Assembly (NCBI GenBank): GCA_035548175.1
Contig: DASZTO010000044.1
Coordinates: forward strand, 10,160-74,159
Length of the DNA: 64,000 nt
Direction of reading: 5' to 3'
Source of the DNA: CALCHA01 sp035548175
Lineage (GTDB): Bacteria; Planctomycetota; Phycisphaerae; WQYP01
The notes below the pieces were generated by a model. It was not told the DNA's origin. It saw only the letters and a program-made list of their open reading frames with translations, and made no database searches. Position numbers and translations under genes: made by a program. This document shows, in pieces, positions 41,979 through 52,890 of the stretch (within the stretch, counting starts at the first letter, position 1; each line of letters starts with the position of its first letter).

Positions 41979-43229
41979 TCAGATCAGCCGCCCCGGCTTG
42001 GGCAGCGCTCCCGCCAGCGGGCGGGCGTAACGCAGATACTGTTCCGACACCCCGCACCCACCCGTCACCCATTCCACCGGCAGCGACTTGGTCTGCCGGG
42101 CCACGCTGGCCAGGGGCGTCGCAAAGAATTCGACCGCATAGGGCATGTCGCTGGTGCGGCGCATCGCCACCGACCCGCTCGCCAGACCCTCCGGCGCGTC
42201 GAGGGCATAGCTCACCGCCCGCCGGCCGCACTCGCGCGCCTCGGCCGCATCGCTCTCGGAGACGATCGTCGGAAAACTCCGCTGCAAATAGCCGAACGTA
42301 TCCGCCCGCACCCGCAGCTTGCCGCCCCCTGCACCGCCGCCCGTCCGGCCGGCCACGATCTTCCCGAGCTTCGACTTCACCAGGTCCGCCAGATAATCCC
42401 CCAGCGCCCCCGACCCCGAGAGTTGTCGATTGCCATGCGCATCCACCTCGCCGCCGGTCATGATCTTCTCCGCCAGCAGCGACTTCTTGTCCCCCGCCGC
42501 ATAGCGCACGCCTTCCGACACGGCGATCACGCACCGCCCCAGCTTCGTATACACCCGGTCCACGTCGCCGATGAACTGATCCTCGCTGAAATCGACCTCC
42601 GGCACATAAATCAAGTGCGGCCCGTCCGATTCATCCCACCGCCCCAGCGCCGACGCCGCCGTCAGCCAGCCCGCATCGCGTCCCATGACGATGTTGATCT
42701 TGATTCCTTTGAGCGAGCGATTGTCCGCATCGTCTCCCTGGTGCGCCAGCGCCACGAAGCGCGCCGCGCTGCCATAGCCGGGGCAGTGATCCGTGGTGCG
42801 TAAATCGTTATCGATGGTTTTGGGAATGTGATACACGCGGAGATGGACGCCGTCCGCGGCCGCCATTTCGGCGGTGATGCGCGCCGTGTCCGCCGAATCG
42901 TTTCCGCCGATGTAAAAAAAGTGCGAGACGTTGTTTTTCTTGAAGGACTCGAAAATTTTCCGGCAATACTCCTCATCGGGCTTGTCGCGCGTCGAGCCCA
43001 GCGCCGACGAAGGCGTCGCCGCCACCCGCTCCAGCAGGTCTTTCGACAAACCGTCCAGCGACACAAATTCATTCTGGATGATGCCGCGCACCCCATGCTT
43101 GGCGCCGAGAATTTTTCCGATGCGCCCCTTCGCCTGGGCCCCGGTGAGCGCCTCGATCGCACCCACCAGGCTCTGATTGATCACCACCGTCGGCCCGCCC
43201 GATTGCCCGATCACCGCATTGCCAGACAT
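41979..43229 (-). CDS. pfp: 6-phosphofructokinase, pyrophosphate-type sequence
   Basis: Phosphorylates fructose 6-phosphate. 416 residues; AGGAG lies about 8 bases before ATG 43229. Phosphate loop IGQSGGPTVV, effector/phosphoryl loop YIGGNDSADTA, catalytic PKTIDNDL and MGRDAGWLTA. The Asp after GGN (GGNDS, not GGDGS) is a known marker of pyrophosphate use. With hppA 12 kb away it points to pyrophosphate as an energy currency. Phosphate donor is inferred from that residue. Confidence 0.88.
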   Translation of the reverse strand: MSGNAVIGQSGGPTVVINQSLVGAIEALTGAQAKGRIGKILGAKHGVRGIIQNEFVSLDGLSKDLLERVAATPSSALGSTRDKPDEEYCRKIFESFKKNNVSHFFYIGGNDSADTARITAEMAAADGVHLRVYHIPKTIDNDLRTTDHCPGYGSAARFVALAHQGDDADNRSLKGIKINIVMGRDAGWLTAASALGRWDESDGPHLIYVPEVDFSEDQFIGDVDRVYTKLGRCVIAVSEGVRYAAGDKKSLLAEKIMTGGEVDAHGNRQLSGSGALGDYLADLVKSKLGKIVAGRTGGGAGGGKLRVRADTFGYLQRSFPTIVSESDAAEARECGRRAVSYALDAPEGLASGSVAMRRTSDMPYAVEFFATPLASVARQTKSLPVEWVTGGCGVSEQYLRYARPLAGALPKPGRLI

Positions 43230-43299
43230 CACGACTCTCCTGTGCGTACTTCCCGGGGAACAAAGCCGCGCAGTATACGCCAAGCCGTTTCCCCGCCGC

Positions 43300-43305
43300 T
43301 ACAAT
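43300..43305 (+). promoter_or_regulatory. -10-like TACAAT six bases before queE ATG
   Basis: Suggests leaderless transcription of queE. It lies in the 82-base divergent gap with pfk. Confidence 0.4.
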
Positions 43306-43311
43306 GGGCCG

Positions 43312-44040
43312 ATGCGCATCGCGGAAATCTTTCATTCGCTTCAGGGCGAGGGCAAGCTCACCGGGGTGCCTTCGGTCTTCGTGCGCACCTCGGGATGCAA
43401 CCTCCGCTGCACCTGGTGCGACACGCCCTACGCCTCGTGGGCCCCCGAAGGCGACGACCTGCCCATCGCACAAATCCTCGCACGCGTCCAGGCATATCCC
43501 ACCGACCATGTCGTCCTCACCGGCGGCGAGCCGCTCATGTTCAAAGAAATTCCCGACCTCATCCACGCCCTCAAACGCGCCGGCAAACACGTCACCGTCG
43601 AAACCGCCGGGACGCTCTGGCCGGAGGGTCTGGAGCCAGCCGCCATCGACCTCGCCAGCATTTCGCCGAAGCTCTCCAATGCGACACCCTGGCGGCGGGA
43701 AAACGGCCGCTTCGCCGAACTCCACGAACGCCGGCGCCTCAACCTCGAGGTGCTTGCCAGGTTCGCGCGCGAGGAGGCCATCCGCGACCGCCAATGGAAA
43801 TTCGTGATCACGCGCACCGACGATGTCGCCGAGGCCGAGGAACTCCTCGCCACCCTGAACGAGCGCCTCCCGGCCGCCCAGCGCATCCCCCCCACCGACG
43901 TGCTCCTGATGCCCGAGGCCACCGACGCCCACACCCTCGCCGCCCGCTCCCGCGACCTCGCCCCCCTGTGCCTCGCCAAAAACTATCGCCTCTCCCCGCG
44001 CCTGCACGTTCATTTATGGGGAAACACCAAGGGCACCTGA
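43312..44040 (+). CDS. queE: 7-carboxy-7-deazaguanine synthase (QueE)
   Basis: Radical-SAM enzyme turning carboxytetrahydropterin into 7-carboxy-7-deazaguanine in queuosine synthesis. 242 residues. Cluster Cys at 29, 33, 36 (GCNLRCTWC), after the family start AEIFHSLQGEGKLTGVPSVF; GGEPLM is the SAM loop. queF follows 105 bases downstream, with an internal promoter between them. ATG 43312 has no ribosome site but a TACAAT 6 bases upstream. Confidence 0.93.
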   Translation: MRIAEIFHSLQGEGKLTGVPSVFVRTSGCNLRCTWCDTPYASWAPEGDDLPIAQILARVQAYPTDHVVLTGGEPLMFKEIPDLIHALKRAGKHVTVETAGTLWPEGLEPAAIDLASISPKLSNATPWRRENGRFAELHERRRLNLEVLARFAREEAIRDRQWKFVITRTDDVAEAEELLATLNERLPAAQRIPPTDVLLMPEATDAHTLAARSRDLAPLCLAKNYRLSPRLHVHLWGNTKGT

Positions 44041-44065
44041 CCTGCAACAATCTTTGTCATAGAAT
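44037..44065 (+). promoter_or_regulatory. Promoter for queF
   Basis: -35 CTGACC, 17-base spacer, -10 TAGAAT, at the end of queE and about 80 bases before the queF ATG. Confidence 0.4.
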
Positions 44066-44145
44066 GAAAACCAAAAAGGCTCTGCACTTCCGCGGCATCG
44101 CCGAGCCCCTTGTCAGTCAGCGCCGTTTGTCGAGAGAAGTTGTCT

Positions 44146-44523
44146 ATGACCCCTACGCCCCAACCCCAACCCTCGCTCCTCGAAACCTTCCCCAACCCCC
44201 ATCCCAACCGCGACTATTCCATCCTCCACGTCGCCCCCGAATTCACCTCCGTCTGCCCCAAGACCGGCCAGCCCGACTTCGGAACCATCAAACTTTCCTA
44301 CGTTCCCGACAAACTCTGCGTCGAGCTCAAATCTTACAAAATGTACCTGCAATCCTTCCGCCAGTGCGGAATCTTTTACGAGGATGTCACCAACCGCCTT
44401 CTTGACGATCTCGTGCGCGCCCTCAAGCCGCGGTCGATGACCGTCACCACCGAATGGACGCCGCGCGGCGGGCTGCATTCGATCGTCACCGCCGCCTATG
44501 CCGCCCCCGGAAAACGCCGCTGA
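44146..44523 (+). CDS. queF: NADPH-dependent 7-cyano-7-deazaguanine reductase (QueF)
   Basis: Reduces preQ0 to preQ1 in queuosine synthesis. 125 residues, the short YkvM-type form. Catalytic Cys 37 in FTSVCPKTGQPDFG, the NADPH block ELKSYKMYLQSFRQCGIFYE and the ending TTEWTPRGGLHSI. ATG 44146 is used; a longer reading is in the leader. Next to queE on the same strand. QueC and QueD are not in the window. Confidence 0.93.
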   Translation: MTPTPQPQPSLLETFPNPHPNRDYSILHVAPEFTSVCPKTGQPDFGTIKLSYVPDKLCVELKSYKMYLQSFRQCGIFYEDVTNRLLDDLVRALKPRSMTVTTEWTPRGGLHSIVTAAYAAPGKRR

Positions 44524-44533
44524 GAGGGATCCC

Positions 44534-45487
44534 GTGGGCGCGACGCATCTTCCCCGCATCGGCATCTCCGGCTGGCGCTACAAGCCCTGGCGCGGAACCT
44601 TCTATCCCGAAGACCTCGCCCAGAAACGCGAACTCGCATACGCCTCCCGCCAGCTCAATTCCATCGAAATCAACGGCTCCTTTTACTCCCTCCAGCGGCC
44701 CAGCTCCTGGAAGTCCTGGTACGAGCAGACGCCCGACGATTTCGTCTTCTCCATCAAAGGCAGCCGCTACATCACCCACATGCTCAAGCTCAAAGGCGTC
44801 GCCGGGCCGCTGGCGAACTTCTTTTCGCAGGGGCTGCTGGCGCTGGGGGAAAAGCTCGGCCCGATCCTCTGGCAATTCCCGCCCATCTTTCGGTTTGATC
44901 CCGAAAGGCTCGGCAACTTCTTCGACCTGCTGCCGCGCGACGCCAAAGAAGCCGAAAAACTCGCCGAAAAGCACACCGCCCTGATGAAGGGCCGCACCTT
45001 CTTCAAAGCGCGCGACAACCGCCCCCTGCGCCACGCCATGGAAGTCCGCCACGATTCTTTCAAGTGCCCCGAGTTCATCACGCTTCTGCGGAAGCACGAT
45101 GTCGCCCTCGTCGTCGCCGATACCGCCCGCAAATGGCCGTTTCTCGAAGACCTCACCAGCGATTTCGTCTACGCCCGCCTCCACGGCGACCAGCAGCTTT
45201 ACACCTCGGGCTACACGCCCAAGGCCCTCGATACATGGGCCGGACGCGTCAACGCCTGGATCGCCGGCGCCGAAACCCCCGAAGCGATGCATGCTTCCCC
45301 AAAGCCCGCCAAAAAACGCAAACACCGCGACGTCTACATGTACTTCGATAACGACGTCAAAGTCCGCGCCCCCTTCGACGCCATGGGCCTCGCCCAACGC
45401 ACCGGTGGTTACGTCCCCGAACGCCCCCCCCTCGAACCGCCCGCGCACCTGCCGCACGAGGCCCGCGCCCATTGGCCCATTAAATAG
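44534..45487 (+). CDS. DUF72 family protein (YecE-like)
   Basis: 317 residues. The family pattern: RIGISGWRYKPWRGTFYPED, ELAYASRQLNSIEINGSFYS, FVFSIKGSRYITHMLKLKGV, LGPILWQFPPIFRFD and YARLHGDQQLYTSGYT. GTG 44534 is used because GAGAGGG lies six bases upstream. TIM-barrel protein of unknown reaction; some DUF72 members contribute to DNA or cofactor repair. It starts 10 bases after queF, so it may be part of that operon. Confidence 0.82.
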   Translation: MGATHLPRIGISGWRYKPWRGTFYPEDLAQKRELAYASRQLNSIEINGSFYSLQRPSSWKSWYEQTPDDFVFSIKGSRYITHMLKLKGVAGPLANFFSQGLLALGEKLGPILWQFPPIFRFDPERLGNFFDLLPRDAKEAEKLAEKHTALMKGRTFFKARDNRPLRHAMEVRHDSFKCPEFITLLRKHDVALVVADTARKWPFLEDLTSDFVYARLHGDQQLYTSGYTPKALDTWAGRVNAWIAGAETPEAMHASPKPAKKRKHRDVYMYFDNDVKVRAPFDAMGLAQRTGGYVPERPPLEPPAHLPHEARAHWPIK

Positions 45488-45508
45488 CCTTGCGTGGAAA
45501 CGCAAGGC
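45487..45508. terminator. Hairpin between convergent genes
   Basis: GCCTTGCGT-GGAA-ACGCAAGGC is a perfect 9-base stem at the end of the DUF72 gene (its stop codon lies in the left arm) and before the M32 stop. There is no strong T run on either side. Confidence 0.5.
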
Positions 45509-45529
45509 CCTTACGCCCGCGCGCCTCGC

Positions 45530-47032
45530 CTACAGCCCATACACCCGGCTGAACTTCACCTTGAGATAATTCAAATACGGCTCCAGCGACAACGCCTTGC
45601 CCGTCGCCCGCTGGATCAACTCCGCCGGCTGATACCGCCGCCCGTGCTGATGCACGTTCATGCGCAGCCACTCATACAACGCATCAAACCGCCCCGCCCG
45701 AATGTCGCTGCGAATCGTCGGAACCGCCGCCGTCGCCGCTTCAAATAACTGCGCCGACAGAATGTTCCCCAGCGTGTACGTCGGAAAATATCCCACCCCG
45801 CCGCCCGACCAATGCACATCCTGCAGAATCCCCTCGCGATCCGTTTCCGGCTCAATCCCCACAGATTCCTTCATCTTCCGCTTCCACGCCCCCGGCGCAT
45901 CCTTCACCGAAATCCGCTTGTTCAGCAGATCCTGCTCCATTTCATACCGCAGAATGATGTGCAGGTTGTACGTCACTTCATCCGCCTCCACCCGAATCAG
46001 CGACGGCGTCACCCGATTGATCGCCCGATAGAAAACATCCAGCGGCACATCCCGAAGCTGCCCCGGAAATGCGCTCTGCAACTCCGGATAATACCGCTCC
46101 CAGAATTCCACGCTCCGCCCCACCATGTTCTCCCACAGCCGACTCTGGCTCTCGTGCACGCCCAGCGACACGCCCCCGCCCAGCGGCGTGCCCTCATAAC
46201 TCGGATCCACATTCAGCTCATAAAACGCATGCCCCATTTCATGCATGCAGCCAAAGAGCGATCCCGGCATCCAGTTCCGTTCATAGCGCGTCGTGATGCG
46301 CACATCGTTGGGCGAAAAGTTCGTGCAGAACGGATGCACCGAGACATCCAGCCGCCCCCGGTCCCACGGAAAACCGCATGCCGTCAGAATCTTGCGCCCG
46401 AACGCCTGCTGCGCCGCCTCATCGTAATCGCGCGTCAGCACTTCATCGGAGACGCGATCCGCCCGCTCCACGATCTGCGCCACCAGCGGGGCCGTGAATT
46501 TCTTCAACTGCGTGAACAGCGGATCGAGCAGCGCCCCGGTCATGTCCGGTTCGAAATCATCCAGCAGCACATCATAAATCGGCTTGCTCGCGTCGATCGC
46601 CGCCGCCACCTCCCGCTTCAATCCCAGCACCTTCTCCAGCCACGGCGCAAAGCTCGCATAATCATCGTCCGCCCGCGCCTTCTGCCACACCTCCTCCGAG
46701 ACCGCGCAGGTCTCGGTCATCCGCACCACCAGTTCCGTCGGCACCTTCGTCGCCCGATCCATATCCCGCCGCGACACCCGCACCATCGCCCGCTGCGGCG
46801 AATCTTCCGGATAACTCCCCATCTCCCCCTCCGCCGCCGCCAGCAAATCCTGCGTCTCTCTGCTGACAAACAGCTCATGCGACAACTTCGCCAGCGTCCC
46901 CAGCTGCTTCGCCCGCGCCTCGACCCCCCGCGTCGGCATATACGTCCGCTGATCCCAATTCAACACCGCATTCGCCATGTTCAAATTGTGTACGTCATGA
47001 ATGCGAGCGAGAAAAGCATCAAGTGCGGCCAT
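45530..47032 (-). CDS. Carboxypeptidase M32 (Taq type)
   Basis: Zinc carboxypeptidase releasing C-terminal amino acids, 500 residues from ATG 47032. Active-site HEMGH at 264-268, the DVRITTRY motif (243-250) and HESQSRLWEN, with the family's closing block VHWSGGGVGYFPTYTLGNIL. The N-terminus begins LDAFLARIHDVHNLNMANAV, as usual. Cytoplasmic. No operon partner. Confidence 0.94.
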   Translation of the reverse strand: MAALDAFLARIHDVHNLNMANAVLNWDQRTYMPTRGVEARAKQLGTLAKLSHELFVSRETQDLLAAAEGEMGSYPEDSPQRAMVRVSRRDMDRATKVPTELVVRMTETCAVSEEVWQKARADDDYASFAPWLEKVLGLKREVAAAIDASKPIYDVLLDDFEPDMTGALLDPLFTQLKKFTAPLVAQIVERADRVSDEVLTRDYDEAAQQAFGRKILTACGFPWDRGRLDVSVHPFCTNFSPNDVRITTRYERNWMPGSLFGCMHEMGHAFYELNVDPSYEGTPLGGGVSLGVHESQSRLWENMVGRSVEFWERYYPELQSAFPGQLRDVPLDVFYRAINRVTPSLIRVEADEVTYNLHIILRYEMEQDLLNKRISVKDAPGAWKRKMKESVGIEPETDREGILQDVHWSGGGVGYFPTYTLGNILSAQLFEAATAAVPTIRSDIRAGRFDALYEWLRMNVHQHGRRYQPAELIQRATGKALSLEPYLNYLKVKFSRVYGL

Positions 47033-47158
47033 GGCACGGCTCCAACAGCATGCGAAATGGAACAATCAGCACCGGACTGCGAAAGCGCCGCTGCCGATTC
47101 ACGCGGCATCCTCGCAGCAAATCGCCAAACCGTCCATCCTCGTCCCGACACGCTACCC

Positions 47159-48058
47159 TTACCGGAAAAAATCCCCGCGCGCCGCCGCACAAATCGCCAC
47201 CACCGCCGGATGCTTCAGCTTCCGCTCCGGGCTGATCGCGTAAAACCGCTCCCGCACTCCCTCCAGCCGGCCGATCACCTTCACCGCATTCTGCCGGCAC
47301 ACTTCCTCCTCCACCAGCGCCGACGCCGGAAACAGCGCCCGCCCCGTCTGTCCAAACGCCTGCAACAGCGCCGCATCCTCAAACTCGCCGAGAACCCGCG
47401 GATGAATCCCGTTGGCGTCGAAATACTGATCCAATGACCGCCGCAGCGACGTGTTCCGCGTCGGCAAAAACAGCGGCGCCCCATCCAGGCAGCGCGGAAA
47501 ATCCTTGCTGTACTTCGCCACCAGATTCTTCCCGCCAAAGAAGGTCACCCCTGATTCCCCCAGCAAATGGTTGTACGCGCGTAACTGTGCCCCCGCGCCG
47601 ATGGGCGTGTCCGACAGAATCAAGTCAATCCGATACGTCGCCAGCTCCACCAGCAATGCGTCGATCTTGTCCTCCGTCGCCACCACCGCGCACGCCGGCT
47701 CCAGCGCCAACGCCGGCTCCAGCAGCGCCACCGACACCAGCTTCGGCATCGCATCGGCGATCCCCGCCGCCAGCTTCCGCGGCCGCGCTTCGGGCCCCAC
47801 CTTCACCGCATCCAGCAGCTCGCGCCCCAGCATGAAAATATCGTCCGCATACTTATAGGCCATCTGCCCGATCTCGGTCAGCACCAGCGATCGCCCCCGC
47901 CGCTCGAAGAGCTTGTCGCCCAGCATGTCCTCGAGCTCGTGAATCTGCGCCGAGATCGTCGGGCTCGACAGATGCAGCTTCTCCGCCGCCCGCGCCACGC
48001 CTCCCTCCCGGGCCACCGTCCAGAAATACATCAGGTGATGATAGTTAAGAAAGGGCAT
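47159..48058 (-). CDS. LysR-type regulator, NhaR-like
   Basis: 299 residues; GGAGG lies 5 bases before ATG 48058. The N-terminal wHTH reads LNYHHLMYFWTVAREGGVAR, KLHLSSPTISAQIHELEDML and is very like NhaR (Na+/H+ antiporter activator). The rest is the ligand-binding domain (ARPRKLAAGIADAMPKLVSV). An inverted repeat with LysR spacing lies 140 bases upstream at 48194-48212. The regulated gene is unknown; the neighbour on the other strand is a small hypothetical protein. Confidence 0.85.
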   Translation of the reverse strand: MPFLNYHHLMYFWTVAREGGVARAAEKLHLSSPTISAQIHELEDMLGDKLFERRGRSLVLTEIGQMAYKYADDIFMLGRELLDAVKVGPEARPRKLAAGIADAMPKLVSVALLEPALALEPACAVVATEDKIDALLVELATYRIDLILSDTPIGAGAQLRAYNHLLGESGVTFFGGKNLVAKYSKDFPRCLDGAPLFLPTRNTSLRRSLDQYFDANGIHPRVLGEFEDAALLQAFGQTGRALFPASALVEEEVCRQNAVKVIGRLEGVRERFYAISPERKLKHPAVVAICAAARGDFFR

Positions 48059-48193
48059 GAAACCTCCAGCAGTGCCGGGCCACCGGGACACGCACCGGCC
48101 CAGGCATCGCACGGCCGGCACATACGCGTCTTTCGCACTTCGGTTTATCCGGCACCTTACCGCCCTGATTCGTTTTTTCCTATCCGGCATGCA

Positions 48194-48212
48194 TTGCGAT
48201 TTTTCATCGCAA
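48194..48212. promoter_or_regulatory. Inverted repeat TTGCGAT-N5-ATCGCAA, LysR-type site
   Basis: Perfect 7-base arms around five bases, with the T-N11-A spacing typical of LysR boxes, in the region shared by the NhaR-like gene and its divergent neighbour. Confidence 0.55.
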
Positions 48213-48227
48213 GCGTGCGGATTTATC

Positions 48228-48262
48228 GAAGAGGTGAGGCGCATCCCCTCTTCATTTTTTTC
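48228..48262 (+). terminator. Terminator or attenuator-like hairpin on the + strand
   Basis: GAAGAGG/CCTCTTC stem with 12-base loop followed by ATTTTTTTC. It lies in front of the small gene at 48382, so it may act as an attenuator rather than end a known gene. Confidence 0.4.
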
Positions 48263-48381
48263 ACACCCCGCCCACGCCTGCCCCGTCTGCCCTCCGCGCG
48301 GCGCGTCGATTGCTAAAAAAACTCCGAAACCCGCCCGCCGGCTTCCTGCCCGCCGCGGCCTCAACACAGGACTTTCTGCTC

Positions 48382-48708
48382 ATGGAATATGGACGTAACA
48401 TCAACAATCCCCTCCTCCGCACCGCCATCAGCATCGGCGAAGCCACCATCCGCCGCGCCTGCGACCTCTGCTCCTCCCTCACCATCCACATCGACCTCGA
48501 CCACGCCCCCGATGGCCGCGACGCCCTCCGCGTCACCCTCCGCTCCCGCGACGCTTTCTCCGGCTTCCGCATGGCCATCCGTAACTATTTCGACGACTCC
48601 GCCCTCCAGCGCGTCGCCCAACACGCCTGGCAACGCCGCGTCCCCTGCGGAACGCCCCTCGCCCACGTCACCCCTTTCCGCGGCCTCATGGAACCCTCCC
48701 TCAATTGA
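48382..48708 (+). CDS. Hypothetical 108-residue protein
   Basis: Starts at ATG 48382: MEYGRNINNPLLRTAISIGE, then RACDLCSSLTIHIDLDHAPD with a Cys pair, then VTLRSRDAFSGFRMAIRNYF. It looks like a small mixed alpha/beta protein, Arg-rich at the end. A weak AGGA lies about ten bases upstream. No family known to me. It may be controlled by the divergent NhaR-like regulator. Confidence 0.55.
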   Translation: MEYGRNINNPLLRTAISIGEATIRRACDLCSSLTIHIDLDHAPDGRDALRVTLRSRDAFSGFRMAIRNYFDDSALQRVAQHAWQRRVPCGTPLAHVTPFRGLMEPSLN

Positions 48709-48821
48709 CCCCGGCCGCGGCATCCCGCCCACGCGCGGCAAAAACCGACGCCCCCAGCCCCAGGTCGCTCCCCCGACCGCCTCATCTTGACACCCGCCCG
48801 CCCCCTCACCATCATTGTCAC

Positions 48822-51500
<2,679 letters not shown>

Positions 51501-51590
51501 CGCGGGCGTCCCGCCCGCATCGCCCCGCAACGCGGACGTCCCGCCCGCATCGCCACGTAACGCGGGCGTCCCGCCCGCATCGCCCCGCAG
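51501..51590. repeat. 30-base unit repeated three times after guaB
   Basis: Three copies, 51501-51530, 51531-51560 and 51561-51590, each with the palindrome CGCGGGCG-TCC-CGCCCGC (one copy has A for G) and a tail CATCGCCCCGCAA. The first follows the guaB stop directly. The palindrome core is the same as inside radA (19536-19554). Read on the minus strand it would encode GDAGGTPALR-type peptides. Confidence 0.85.
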
Positions 51591-51771
51591 GGCGAACACA
51601 CCGCAACGACATTCACCTCCAGATCGCCGCCCTGCCACGCGCGACGCCATCGGCTCGCCTCCCCCCCCCACTCGCGCTGAGCCTCCTTCCCGCCTCCCTC
51701 CACAAACAGTCCACTTCTGGCAAGCCCCTTGCTACGGCCACAAGCAGAACCACTCCTCTGCCGAGGCCCCC

Positions 51772-52890
51772 GTGAACTCACCCAACGATTTCCCTCCCCT
51801 CCCTCCCGCTCCCGAGCAGCGCCAGCGCCCCGCCCTGCCCCCCGCGCCCAACCCTCCCCCTGCCCCCGCCGAAGCCTGGGGCCGCCCCAACCAACCCGAA
51901 GCCTTCGGCGTCGCCCACCACCCCCGCCCCAAAAAAGCCCCGCCCAAAGATGAAGAAAAATCCGACCAGCAAAACGACACCCCATCTCAAGACGCCGACG
52001 ACCAGCAAAGCGAGCCCCCCAAAAAACCCCTCTACAAGCGCCCCGCCTTCCTCATCACCGCCGGCATCATCCTCCTCGCCGCCATCATCACCGCCATCGC
52101 CCTCTACATTCACCACCGCCACTGGCAATCCACCGACGACGCCCAGACCGACGGCCACTACGTCGAAATCTCCTCCAAAGTCTCCGGCCGCGTCGAAAAA
52201 GTCCTCTTCACCGACAACCAGGACGTCGTCGCCGGACAGCACCTCATCGAGCTCGATCCACGAGACTACCAGGCCCAGCGCGCCCAGTCCGAAGCCGCCC
52301 TCGGCGTCGCCCAGGCCGAAGCCGCCCGCGCCAACGCCGAACTCGCCCGCTACCAACACGTCGCGGCCACCGGACCAAATGCCGTCTCCCCGCAGGACCT
52401 CGACGAGGTCGTCGCCGCCGCTCGCAAAGCCAACGCCCAGGTCGTCCAGGCACAGGCCGACCTCAACGCCGCAGACCTCAAGCTCTCCTACACCACCATC
52501 GTCGCCCCCTTTTCCGGCCGCATCGCCCGCAAACAAATTGAACCCGGCGCCTACGTCACCCCCGGCCAAACCATGTGCAGCCTCGTCGATCCCCACGTCT
52601 GGGTCACCGCCAACTTCAAGGAAACCCAGCTCACCTACATGCATCCCGGCGATCAAGTCATCATCACCATCGACGCCTACCCCGGCCTAAAACTCCACGG
52701 CCACGTCGATTCCCTCCAGCCCGGTTCCGGCGCCGTCTTCTCCCTCCTCCCCGCCGAAAACGCCACCGGCAACTTCGTCAAAGTCGTCCAGCGCGTCCCC
52801 GTCAAAATCGTCTTCGATGATTACGACCCCACACGCCAACCCTTCCTCGGAGTCGGACTCTCCGTCACCCCCAAGGTCCATATCCGATGA
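51772..52890 (+). CDS. EmrA/HlyD-type membrane fusion protein
   Basis: 372 residues. GTG 51772 has GAGG 5 bases upstream. A long Pro-rich cytoplasmic N-terminus (about 85 residues) is followed by one membrane helix (AFLITAGIILLAAIITAIAL) and the periplasmic adaptor: biotinyl-lipoyl strand GHYVEISSKVSGRVEKVLFT, a coiled-coil hairpin, APFSGRIARKQIEPGAYVTP, and the beta-barrel. Its stop overlaps the next gene's start (ATGA), so the two form one efflux pump. The Pro-rich extension is unusual. Confidence 0.9.
   Translation: MNSPNDFPPLPPAPEQRQRPALPPAPNPPPAPAEAWGRPNQPEAFGVAHHPRPKKAPPKDEEKSDQQNDTPSQDADDQQSEPPKKPLYKRPAFLITAGIILLAAIITAIALYIHHRHWQSTDDAQTDGHYVEISSKVSGRVEKVLFTDNQDVVAGQHLIELDPRDYQAQRAQSEAALGVAQAEAARANAELARYQHVAATGPNAVSPQDLDEVVAAARKANAQVVQAQADLNAADLKLSYTTIVAPFSGRIARKQIEPGAYVTPGQTMCSLVDPHVWVTANFKETQLTYMHPGDQVIITIDAYPGLKLHGHVDSLQPGSGAVFSLLPAENATGNFVKVVQRVPVKIVFDDYDPTRQPFLGVGLSVTPKVHIR

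Larger units (their letters stand above)
48059..48381. other. 0.3-kb divergent region with two hairpins
   Basis: Lies between the NhaR-like gene and a small rightward gene. Holds the LysR-type inverted repeat (48194-48212) and a terminator-like hairpin (48228-48262). Confidence 0.6.

Noticed and set aside
44064..44145. preQ1 riboswitch before queF
   Set aside because: The leader lacks the C-rich loop and pseudoknot tail pattern.
51501..51590. CRISPR array
   Set aside because: Three directly adjacent units without unique spacers and no cas genes.
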